This document shows positions 14,401 to 26,400 of a stretch of DNA of 64,000 nucleotides, piece by piece. The translations under genes and the position numbers were made by a program. The stretch is from Ostrinia nubilalis (lineage: Eukaryota > Arthropoda > Insecta > Lepidoptera > Crambidae): positions 1,121,001 to 1,185,000 of the forward strand of contig NC_087117.1 in the NCBI RefSeq assembly GCF_963855985.1. Reading direction: 5' to 3'. The notes below the pieces were generated by a model. That model worked only from the letters and a program-made list of their open reading frames with translations. It did not search any database and had not been told where the DNA came from. Positions within the stretch are counted from its first letter, which is position 1. Each line of letters starts with the position of its first letter.

Positions 14401-17400
14401 ACATACATAGCCTGTCAAAATCATAACCCTCCTTTTGCTTTGCCGTAGTCGGGTAAAAACTACATCCTCTTGTGCTGCTCAAATACCTCAGGCACTGACT
14501 GAGTTGTGCGCTAGATGACAAAATTTCAATTATTCGTCCGTCAGACAGATAATTAGAAAATATTAGACTCATATTTTTTATTTTCTTTCATAATTAAATA
14601 ATAACAGTGCTACATCGAGATGAAATGGCGCGTTACGTCACGCTTGAGTAGAATTTTTACTCAAAAGTGACGTCACGCGACATTTCAACTCAATATAATA
14701 CTGTAATTATTCGATTATGGAAAAAATTCAAAAATAAATGAGTCTAATATTTTCTAATTATCTGTCTGACAGACTAAATAGAATTTCGATTTCATTACCC
14801 AGTCATCTTCCCTATTACAAGTATTGTTTAATAGAAGTGTTCCCAGTGCTGTGACTTTTTTGCTATCACTCGTACAGCAAAAAACCGTACCTGCAAGACG
14901 GGATATTAAATGTGTGAACACACAAACTGCCCTGGGAAAGGACTTTAAGACTTTTGAAGTGGGTTATAAAACTATCCATAACCATCCTAGACTGCATCTC
15001 ACTTATGCTGGGTTGCACCATCCTACTTTAACTTTGACAAACGTCAAAAATCTGTCAAACTACATACAAAAAACACTGGTTATCGTCATAGTTACGGTCA
15101 AAGTTAGGTGGTGCAACTTTGCCCTAATATCAGGTGCGATTGTAGTCAAATACCTGCTTTAAAAATAAAACAAAACTCACAATATCAACATGCAGACTGT
15201 TGACCAGTTTCCTCCCGTTGTCCTCTCTCGCTGTAGTCGCCATCACTTCTATGAGAGGGCTTCGGAGGACGCCCGCGTGAGGCTTCAACGCTTCCCTGCA
15301 GTTGCATACCATCTGCAGGTACAATATAGCTTTTAAAATAGTAAGACACGGGTCTTAACGCGAAGTTTGTTATGAGTTACATTATGTACTCACGGCTTGA
15401 CGTCTCGGCTGCGATGTGACCATGGCTGCAGCATCGCAGCCCAAACGTCATTAGTGTTGGCGCGTGTCAGTGTTTGGGTGTGATTTATTAGTGTTGGGGA
15501 TCATCATTAGTGTTGGCGTGTGTCACTAGTGTTGAAGTATGTCATTAGTGTTGGGGTGTGTCACAATGTTTGGGTGTGTGATTTATTAGTGTTGGGGTAT
15601 GGCACTAGTGTTCATAAGTGTCACTTGTGGTCTAAATTAAATAATATATTTTTTATTTGATTTGATTTGTTCAGGAGTGCCGCTAGTGTTGGAGTGTGTC
15701 ACTAGTGTTGGAGTGTGTCACTAGTGTCGGAATATGTCATTAGTGATGGAGTACCACTAGTGTTAGAGTGTGTCGTTAGCGTTAGAGGTGTGTCACTAGT
15801 GTTGACATGGGTCATCAGTGCTAGGGTGTGTCAGCAGACCTGAGCCAGCGGCGCACTTCCTGCTAATCCTTCAGCGAGCGCGGTCACCCATCCAGTATGG
15901 TGCAGAGAGCTCGCGTGTTGTAGTAGACCCATCACAGTGTCCGCACACTCTAGTTGTAGGGTGTGTCATTAGTGTTGCAGTGTGTCACTAGTGTTGGAGG
16001 TGTGTCACTTGTGTTGGAGTGCCACTAATTTTGGAATGTGTCACTATTGATGCAGCGTGTCACTAGTGTTGGCATGTGTCACTAGTGTTGGCATGTGTCA
16101 TTAGTGATGACATGTGTCAGTGCTAGGGTGTGTCGACAGACCTGAGCCAGCGGCGCGCTCCCTGTTAATCCTTCAGCGAGCGCGGTCACCCATCCAGTGT
16201 GGTGCAGAGAGCTCGCGTGTTGTAGTAGACCCATCACAGTGTCAGCACACTCTAGTTGTAGGGTGTGTCATTAGTGTTGGGGTGTCATTGGTGTTAGTGT
16301 CATTAGTGTTCAGGAGTGCCACTAGTGTTGGAGTGTGTTACAAGTGTTGGCATGCGTCATTAGTATTGAGGTGTGTTACCAGTGTTCAAGAGTGGCACTA
16401 GTGTTGGAGTGTGTTAATAGCGTTAGAGTGTGTCACTAGTGTTGGGGTGTGTCACTAGTGTTCGAGTGTGTCACTAGTATCAGCGTGTGTCATCAGTCTT
16501 GGGATGAGTCACTAGTGTTGGGATGAGTCACTAGTGTTGGAGTGTGTCACTAGTGTTGGAGTGTGTCACTAGTATTGGAGTGTGTCACTAGTGTTGGTGT
16601 GTGTCACTAGTGTTCAAGAGTGTCACTAGATGTAGGGGTGTGTTATTAGTATTGGAGTGTCACTAGTGTTGTTGTGTCACTAGTGTTGGCGTGGTTCACT
16701 AGTGTTGGGAGTGTGTCATTGTCATCAATGTTGACATGTATCATCGTGTCATTACCTGAGCCAGCGGCGCGCTCCCTGTTAATCCTTCAGCGAGCGCGGT
16801 CACCCATCCAGTGTGGTGCAGAGAGCTCGCGTGTTGTAGTAGACCCATCACAGTGTCCGCACACTCTTGTTGTAGGGTGTATCATTAGTGTTAGTGTCAT
16901 TAGTGTTCAGGAGTGCCACTAGTGTGGAGCGTTAGTGTGTCACTAGTACTGGGACACCCCCAGTAGTGTTGCAATGTCACTAGTGTTGCGGTATGTCACT
17001 AGTGAACAGGAGTGCCACTAGTGTTGGAGTGTGTTATTAGCGTTAGTGTGTCACTAGTACTGGGACACCCCCAGTAGTGTTGCAATGTCACTAGTGTTGC
17101 AATGTCACTAGTGTTGCGGTATGTCACTAGTGTTCAGGAGTGCCACTAGTGTTGGAGTGTGTCACTAGTGTTGGTGTGGTTCACTAATATTGGTATGTGT
17201 CATTAGTGTTGACATGTATCATCGTGTCATTACCTGAGCCAGCGGCGCGCTCCCTGTTAATCCTTCAGCGAGCGCGGTCACCCATCCAGTGTGGTGCAGA
17301 GAGCTCGCGTGTTGTAGTAGACCCATCACAGTGTCCGCACACTCTAGTTGTAGGGTGTGTCATTAGTGTTGGAGTGTCATTAGTGTTGGAGTGTCGTGTT

Positions 17401-20400
17401 GGAGTGTCCTTAGTGTTAGAGTATGACATCAGTCTTGGGATGAGTCACTAGTGTTGGCGTGTGTCACTAGTGTTCGAGTGTGTCACTAGTATCAGCGTGT
17501 GTCATCAGTCTTGGGATGAGTCACTAGTGTTGGAGTGTGTCACTAGTATCAGCGTGTGTCATCAGTCTTGGGATGAGTCACTAGTGTTGGAGTGTGTCAC
17601 TAGTATCAGCGTGTGTCATCAGTCTTGGGATGAGTCACTAGTGTTGGAGTGTGTCACTAGTATCAGCGTGTGTCATCAGTCTTGGGATGAGTCACTAGTG
17701 TTGGAGTGTGTCACTAGTATCAGCGTGTGTCATCAGTCTTGGGATGAGTCACTAGTGTTGGAGTGTGTCACTAGTATCAGCGTGTGTCATCAGTCTTGGG
17801 ATGAGTCACTAGTGTTGGAGTGTGTCACTAGTATCAGCGTGTGTCATCAGTCTTGGGATGAGTCACTAGTGTTGGAGTGTGTCACTAGTATTGGAGTGTA
17901 GCAAGCTGGGGGTGTGTCATTAGTGTTGACATGTCTCATCGTGTCATCAGTGTGTTACCTGAGCCAGCGGCGCGCTCCCTGTTAATCCTTCAGCGAGCGC
18001 GGTCACCCATCCAGTGTGGTGCAGAGAGCTCGCGTGTTGTAGTAGACCCATCACAGTGTCCGCACACTCTTGGGAGTTCAACTCGTTGTCTACCAGTTCG
18101 ATTTCGTGGGAGTTTTCCTGGAAGAAATGGTTGATGTTATTTTAAACTGGATGTCAATATGCATCTTTGGGACGATTTTCCAATCGTTGAATAATTTTTA
18201 ACTAAAGATTGACAGTTACTAAGCGTTTCGATGACTCTCACTTACAGGGCAGATATGTACCATCCTAGACTGCATCCCACTTAACACCAGGTGCGATTGT
18301 GGTCAAATACCTTGTTATGCATAAAAAAAAAAGTTATATTTCAAAGACCATTTTACTCCAGAGATAAAAGATATCCGACGTCATACGGTAGAAAAATTAG
18401 TCCTTAAACAAATGTATTGTTACTAAAATATTAAAATAACTTTGTAAAATTAGTTATGCTAACTGCATGCTTGGACAAAACCTTATTCAAATATTTACTT
18501 TAGTAAGTCGGAGTGGCAATGGGCAGGGCACATAGTACACAGAACTGAGGGCAACAAGGCTCTGGAATGAAGGCCATTTATCAGAAAACGTAGCGTGTGA
18601 CGTCCACCCGCAAGGTGCACCGACGACCACATAAAGGTAGCAGGAAGGCGCTGGATGCAGGCCGCTACCAACCGGGCAAGACGGAAATCATTGGGGGAGG
18701 CCTATGTTCAGCAGTGGACGTCCTGTGGCTGAAATGATGATGATGATTTACTTTAAAACTGACTCACCGGAGGCTCCTCATCAGTATCCATCAGATCGAA
18801 CTGCAGTGGGTTTTCTGACAGAGTCCTCAGAAACATCCTAGTTCTGGTAGTTCTACTGGCACTAGTAGCGCTAGTCCGACCGGTAGGACTGTCGACCACT
18901 GTGTGGATTGTCTTTTGCTGCGACTGGAATGGAATTAAAATTATTTATTACAGGGAGCGTAGTGTGAGTTGACTTCAAACACATTCGATGTATACTGCGT
19001 AAAGAAGTGACATTATATGACGAATTCTACAGCGCCCATAGCGGAAACTTTCAAGAACTAAAATCTATACTTCTATACTAATATTATAAATGCGAAAGTA
19101 ACTCTAGTCTGTCTGTCTTGCTTTCACGGCAACCACTGAACCGATTTAAGCGCTAGTCCTATAGTAGGTTAGCTCTTTTAAGGGCACTTAAGGTAGTTAC
19201 GCTCACAAAATGTCATACTTATGAGCATGCATATTATTAGTAGTGGCAGGCCTGTTCATCTCCGCGAGTTTACATCGAAAACAAAACACGCACGATGGCC
19301 CACCTACAGGATACTATTCGACAAGGCCTCACATACGAGCGAACATTGACTCACGCACGCGTATTCTTGTGTATGATGGAAGAAAATAAAGAAAATGGTG
19401 TACTAAATACTGTGCAGTATTTAACTGCCTAAATAATAATAAAAACATAGAATGTACTTTTTTAAGTTGCCTCAAGACACTGAGAGGTAAATAAGTAGTT
19501 AATATTACTCATGATAATTCATGCTAAATCATGTATTTCCTGCGCCATTTTCCGCAGTTTGGCACCTCACGTCACATCAATTTACCGAAGTCAGCCCTAT
19601 AGCTTCGGCGCAGTGCCGATCACTGACGTTTATCAACAAAATGGTGCTTGACTCTTGAGACTGGCTAAATTACACCATATTGTTAATGACATTGAGCATA
19701 CATTTTTTTAAATACCTTCGCGAAGTAAAACTTCTGTACGTAGTACTTATTATTATTCTGTGGTAGTGGTTCGACACACATGCTATTAATTTCTCAACAG
19801 TACCATGCTTTCGTGCTAATAATGAGCATGCAATCTCCTCTCTCACTCATTTTTTGCCCTCTCTCTATCACTTCTCTCCCTCTATATCTCTCTAACACAT
19901 ACACAAACGCCCGTATCCACAAACGCTGCCTGCTTAAGTGAAGCAGCAAATCGAACGCACAGCGTTAAATAGAGCTCTGTGATCGGTTTGTGTGTCACCC
20001 TGTGCGTCCACGCGCACTGTGAGACCTCATAGTAATGTTTGTGAATACGGGCGAGACACTTACCCAAGTAATATACCACCATTCATGATCTTTCTCTTAT
20101 ACGAGTACACACTTACCCAAGTCATCTTCAAAGGCAGCTTCCACTGTTGTTCACAATCGAACAGCTTCTCCCATACGTTGCGGCTGAACAGAAACTGATA
20201 GAACTTCGCCTCCGGCCGCATGATCAATATGGCTGCGCAGAGGCACTTGTAGTTCGCCACTTGGAATTGTCTGTGGACAAATACAGAGTGTAAACTCACA
20301 GAATCTATATTATACTAATATTATTAAGCGAAAGTAACTCTGTCTGTCTGTCTTGCTTTCACGCCTAAACCACTGATCAGATTTTGATGTTTGGCATAGA

Positions 20401-23400
20401 GATAGTTTGAGTCCTGGGAAAAAGCATAGGATAGTTTTTATCCCGGTTTTGGAAACAGCGGGACGAGCGCGATAAAGTTTTTCTGTGACAGAAAAAAATC
20501 CACGCGGGCGAAGCCGCGGGCGGAAAGCTAGTCGCCAATATGGTGTAATTTACGCCCGTATTCACAAACATTACTATGAGGTCTCACAGTGTGCGTTGAC
20601 GCACAGGGTGACACACGAACCAATCACAGAGCTCTCAATTTACTGCTTTACTTAAGCAAGCATCGTTTGTGAATACGGGCGTCAAACAGACTTGTGTATT
20701 CACACGCCAGACCAGTTTTGTAGGGTTCCTACATTACTGGAGCCCTGACTGAGAGTCTGCTACCAACCTGTAGGCCTCCTTGAGTTCGGGCGCGGCGGGC
20801 CGCGGGCAGGCCTTGTCGCGGGAGGCCGCGCAGAGCCCGCCGGCGCGCTTCATCAGCAGAGACGGCTGCAGGAGACACTTCTCTACATGCTGGTAAAGAG
20901 ACGACTAATTTTGTCGCGTCATTCTAATACTGGACGTCTATTTCTCTCTGCTCGATGGACTGATGACTTCAAGGAGATAGCTGGCAGTCGAAAAGCGAGA
21001 GATAGTGACCTAACTCTACAGTGGCGCCATCCTAGTGACTGCAAATGTGATAGTCCTCCTGCCGCTTCAGCGCTCACTAGTTGGCACCACTAGCAAGTGA
21101 CAGTGACCTTGCTCAAAAGTGGCGCCATCTTGGTTTAAATGCGATAGTCCTCCTAAAGCTTCAGCGCTCACCAGTTGGCGCCACTGTCTTTGCTACTAGC
21201 AAGTGACAGCGACCAGTAAGACCATAGCCCTCATGCGACTCCCTGCCCTTAGGGCGGGAGATTGTGCTTTGGGTCACATCTACAGGGAAAGTTTACATCT
21301 AGTAGTACCTTTTTGTCCATTTGAAAAAAAGGTACTACTAGAGGCACGAGGGAACGAGAGGTGAGAATGGTCCCGTTCCATAGTAGTCTTTCATTGGCTG
21401 CAATGATCCTGTATGAAGCAGTATCAATAGCAACTAACCTGTAGGCCTTTTTGGTTGGGTTATTGGCGGTCAAGCTGTAGATCCTGGCTACACAGGAGTT
21501 GCAGTGGTGGGAACGAGAGGTGGGAATAGTCCCGTCCCGTAGTAGTCTCTCATTGGCTGCAATGATGCTGTATGAAGCAGTATCAACAGCAACTAGCCTG
21601 CAGGCCTCATTGGTTGGGCTTTTGAGGCGGTCAAGCTGTAGATCCTGGCTACACAGGAGTTGCAGCGGTGGGAAAGAGAGGTGGGAATAGTCCCGTCCCG
21701 TAATAGTCTCTCGTTGGCTGTAATGATGCTGTATGAAGCAGTATCAACAGCAACTAACCTGTAGGCCTCCTTGGTTGGGCTTTTGAGGCGGTCAAGCTGT
21801 AGATCCTGGCTACACAGGAGTTGCAGCGGTGGGAACGAGAGGTTGGAATAGTCCCGTCCGTCTGTCATTGGCTGCAATGATGCTGTATGAAGCAGTATGA
21901 ATAGCAACTAGCCTGTAGGCCTCATTGGTTGGGTTTTTGTGGCGGTCAAGCTGTAGATCCTGCCTACACTAAAATAATTCAATTCAAAAACTATAAAACA
22001 AAATCACTTAATTTAAATATAACAGCAAATAACACTAAAGTAGAAGAAGTAAACAACATAAATTTTCTAGGTGTAGAAATTGATTGTAACTTAAATTGGA
22101 AAGCACATATCGATAAAATAAATAAAAAAATATCCAGTTATTGTTACGCTTTATCGATCCTAGCTGAAACTACTTCCACTAATGTTACTAGAGCAGCTTA
22201 TTTTGGTCATGTGTACCCACTGCTGACTTATGGTGTTATTTTTTGGGGAAACTCGACTAATATTCAGTCAACATTTATCCTACAAAAGAGATGCTTGCGT
22301 ATTATTTATAACATGTATTCTGATGAAACACTTAGAACTGTATTTAAGGATAAAGGATACTTAACGCTGACGAATATCTATATTCTAGAAATTACAGTTT
22401 TCATAAAACAGAATACCGAGTGGTTTCAATGTAAATCTTCCATTCGTTCTAACTTACGTAGTAAATATATAAATGATATTTGTATTCCTTCAGTTAATAG
22501 TTATATTTTCTCTAAAAGTGTGCTTCGAGGGCTGCACTAAAAGTATCGGGAATGGAATATTTCCACTGTTCCAGTCATATTAAAATCTATTTAATTGCAA
22601 ACTCCAGGGTTTTAAAAATCGTATACCATTTATTTATTTAAAAAAAGATTCTCGGTCGTATCACAAGGTCTTGTCAAACTTGTTTAGTCGTTGAGAAAAT
22701 GGAATTGACTCGAGAAAATTCAAGAGCGATGATTTATTATGACTTTTGAAGTGGTTTAACACAAAAACAGTGTGTTGACCGGATGATTTCTGCATTTGGT
22801 AATGAAGCCCCATCCAAAACCACAATTTATCGCTGGTTTATTGAATTTCAACGTGGACGTGTCAAGCTCAGTGATGATCCCCGTCAAGGTCGTCCAAAAA
22901 CTGCAGTCACCTAAGAAAACGTTGATGCTGTGCGTAAGCTGATTGAAGAAGATCGACATGTGATATACCGCGAAATTCAGGCAACTTTAGACATTGGCAT
23001 GAGTCAAATACAAATAATCTTGCATGAACAATTAGGTGTAAAAAAGTTGTTTTCCCGATGGATACCGCATTCGCTCTGTGAAGATCAAAAAGCGGCTCGC
23101 GTTACTTGGTGCGTGAGAACTCTCGGGAGATTACATGCAGGATCCTCAAATGCTGTATACAACATCGTATCAGGTGACGAATCATGGATATATGCGTACG
23201 AACCCGAAACAAAAAACCAGTCACGAGTTTGGGTGTTCGAAAATGAATTAAAGCCAACAAAAATTGTTCGTTCACGGAGTGTTGCAAAAAAAATGGTGGC
23301 CACGTTTGTCTCCAAAACCGGCCATGTTGCGACTATTCCTCTTAGGAGACAAAGAACGGTTAATGCAGATTAGTATGCTAGCATTTGTTTGCCACAGGTC

Positions 23401-26400
23401 GTTTCTGAACTCCGTAAAGAGAACTGCAACCGCCGCATCATCCTCCATCACGACAATGCGAGTTCTCACACCGCGCACTGAACAAAAGAGTTTTTAGAGC
23501 AAGAAAACATAGAATTATTAGTCCATCCGCCGTACAGCCCCGACCTAAGCCCTAATGATTTCTATACTTTCCCTAAAATTAAGAATAAATTGCGTGGTCA
23601 GAGATTTTCATCACCTGAAGAAGCTGTGGAAGCCTACAAAACGGCCATTTTGGAGACCCAAACTTCCGAATGCAATGGTTGCTTCAATGATTGGTTTCGT
23701 GTATGGAAAAATGTGTCAAAGTTCGCGGAGAATACTTTAAAAAGCAATAAATACATTTTTAAATAGTAATGTTGTTTCACTTCCTTGATTCCCGAAATTT
23801 TCAGTGCCGCCCTCGTATATACAGGTACTAAAATATTTAACCATCTACCTTCACATATTAAAGCATTGAAGCAACCTAAATTTAAATCTGAGCTTAAAAA
23901 ATGGTTAACAATTAATGTTTTTTATAGTCTAAATGAATATTTTGGTACCAAAAATAATTAAACTCTAACTTTATTACTGTATTTTAACTATTGCATGCCC
24001 GATATGGGTAACACTGTTGTAACTATTTTTTTTGCATTGTGACCAGCACAAATTGTACACAGTTTTGGGCAATAAAGATTATTCTATTCTATTCTATTCT
24101 ACACAGGAGTTGCAGCGGTGGGAAAGAGAGGTGGGAATAGTTCCGTCCCATAATAGTCTACCACTGGCTGGAATGATGCTGTATGAAGCAGTATCAACAG
24201 CGACTCACCTGCAGGCCTCATTGGTTGGGCTTTTGAGGCGGTCAAGCTGTAGATCCTGGCTACACAGGAGTTGCAGCGGTGGGAACGAGAGGTGGGAATT
24301 TTCCCGTCCCGTAGTAGTCTTTCATTGGCTGCAATGACGCTGTATGAAGCAGTATCAATAGCAACTAACCTGTAGGCCTTATTGGTTGGGTTATTGGCGG
24401 TCAAGCTGTAGATCCTGGCTACACAGGAGTTGCAGCGGTGGGAACGAGAGGTGGGAATAGTCCCGTCCCGTAGTAGTCTACCACTGGCTGCAATGATGCT
24501 GTATGAAGCAGTATCAACAGCAACTAGCCTGCAGGCCTCATTGGTTGGGCTTTTGAGGCGGTCAAGCTGTAGATCCTGGCTACACAGGAGTTGCAGCGCT
24601 GGGAACGAGAGGTGGGAATAGTTCCGTCCCATAATAGTCTCTCGCTGGCTGTAATGACGCTGTATGAAGCAGTATCAACAGCAACTAACCTGTAGGCCTC
24701 ATTGGTTGGGTTATTGGCGGTCAAGCTGTAGATCCTGGCTACACAGGAGTTGCAGTGGTGGGAACGAGAGGTGGGAATAGTCCCGTCCTGTAGTAGTCTC
24801 TCATTGGCTGCAATGATGGTGTATGAAGCAGTATGAACAGCAACTAACCTGTAGGCCTCCTTGGTTGGGCTTTTGAGGCGGTCAAGCTGTAGATCCTGGC
24901 TACACAGGAGTTGCAGCGGTGGGAAAGAGAGGTGGGAATATCCCGTCCCGTAGTAATCTCTCGTTGGCTGCAATGATGCTGTATGAAGCAATATGAACAG
25001 CAACTAGCCTGTAGGCCTCATTGGTTGGGCTTTTGAGGCGGTCAAGCTGTAGATCCTGGCTACACAGGAGTTGCAGCGGTGGGAACGAGAGGTGGGAATA
25101 GTCCCGTCTACCGGTAGGCCTCCTTGAGTTCGGGCGCGGCGGGCCGCGGGCAGGCCTTGTCACGGGAGGCCGCGCCGAGCCCGCAGGCGCGCTTCATCAG
25201 CAGAGACGGCTGCAGGAGACACTTCTCTACACGCTGGTAGAGAGACGACTAATTTTGTCGCGTCATTCTAATACTGGGCGTCTCTCTTTCTGCTCGATGG
25301 ACTGATGACTTTAAGGAGATAGCTGGCAGTCGAAAAGCGAGAGATAGTTAACTTACTTTACAGTAGCGCAATCCTAGTGACTACAAATGCGATAGTTCGT
25401 CTACCGCTTCAGTGAATACTAGTTGGCGCCACTAGCAAAATTGACAGAGATCTTACTGTACAGTAGCGCCATCCTAGTCACAGTAAATGAGATAGCCCTC
25501 AAGCTACTGACCTGTCAGTAGGGCTCCCTGTAGCGCCATCCTAGTGAATCATATCCTAATCCTATTTCGTCTAGTAGTAGCTATTTCGTCCAGTAGTAGC
25601 TATTTCGTCCAGTAGTAGCTATTTCGTCCAGTAGTAGCTATTTCGTCCAGTAGTAGCTATTTCGTCCAGTAGTAGTTTTTTCGTCCAGCAGTAGCTTTTT
25701 TGTCCAGTTGTAGCGGTGGGAACGAGAGATGGGATGGTCCTATCAGTCTGTCATTGGCGGCAATGATGCTATATGAAGCAGTATCAATAGCAACTAAGGG
25801 GGCGTCCATTAATAACGCGAGACAATTTTGGCTATTTTTCAACCCCCCCGCCCCCCTTGGTGAGATTTGATGAGATTTTGCCTGACCCCCTCCCCCACCC
25901 CCCTAATCTCACGTGATATTTTCTGTCAATTTTACTCTATTTCTTGCGGAAAAAAATACGTGATATTTTCCGAGACACCCCCTCTCCCCCATGTGAGATT
26001 TAGTGAGGTTTTTGTTGACCCCTTCTCCCCCCTAAAAGTCTCACGTAATTAATGGATGCCCCCTAACCTGTAGGCCTCCTTGAGTTCGGGCGCGGCGGGC
26101 CGCGGGCAGGCCTTGTCGCGGGAGGCCGCGCAGAGCCCGCAGGCGCGCTTCATCAGCAGAGACGGCTGCAGGAGACACTTCTCTACACGCTGGTAGAGAG
26201 ACGACTAATTTTGTCGCGTCATTCTAATACTGGACGTCTATTTCTCTCTGCTCGATGGACTGATGACTTCAAGGAGATAGCTGGCAGTCGAAAAGCGAGA
26301 AATAGTTAACTTACTTTACAGTGGCGCCATCCTAGTGACTGCAAATGTGACAGTCCTCCTGCCGCTTCAGCGCTCACTAGTTGGCACCACTAGCAAGTGA

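Larger units (their letters stand above)
15442..17958. repeat. Minisatellite hosting E23 copies
   Basis: Degenerate units around GTGTGTCACTAGTGTTGGA, about 20 bp each, over 2.5 kb. At about 17,488-17,888 a regular 57-bp unit repeats seven times (the plus strand reads [19 protein letters not shown] over and over, a spurious ORF). Four truncated E23 copies are embedded; the array ends at the E23 donor. Confidence 0.92.

Noticed and set aside
17461..17901. 146-codon plus-strand repeat ORF ([19 protein letters not shown] units)
   Set aside because: It is a translation of the 57-bp minisatellite unit; 57 is divisible by three, so one clean unit keeps every repeat open. No start context, no family match.
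15442..17958. CRISPR-like array
   Set aside because: Regular repeats are degenerate minisatellite units without unique spacers, in a eukaryotic intron.
23085..23315. Minus-strand ORFs in the mariner
   Set aside because: Antisense shadows of the plus-strand transposase remnant.
24099..25163. Long open stretches on both strands of the 170-bp array
   Set aside because: Periodic open frames from a tandem repeat; content derives from intron, a dispersed repeat and the end of E20.
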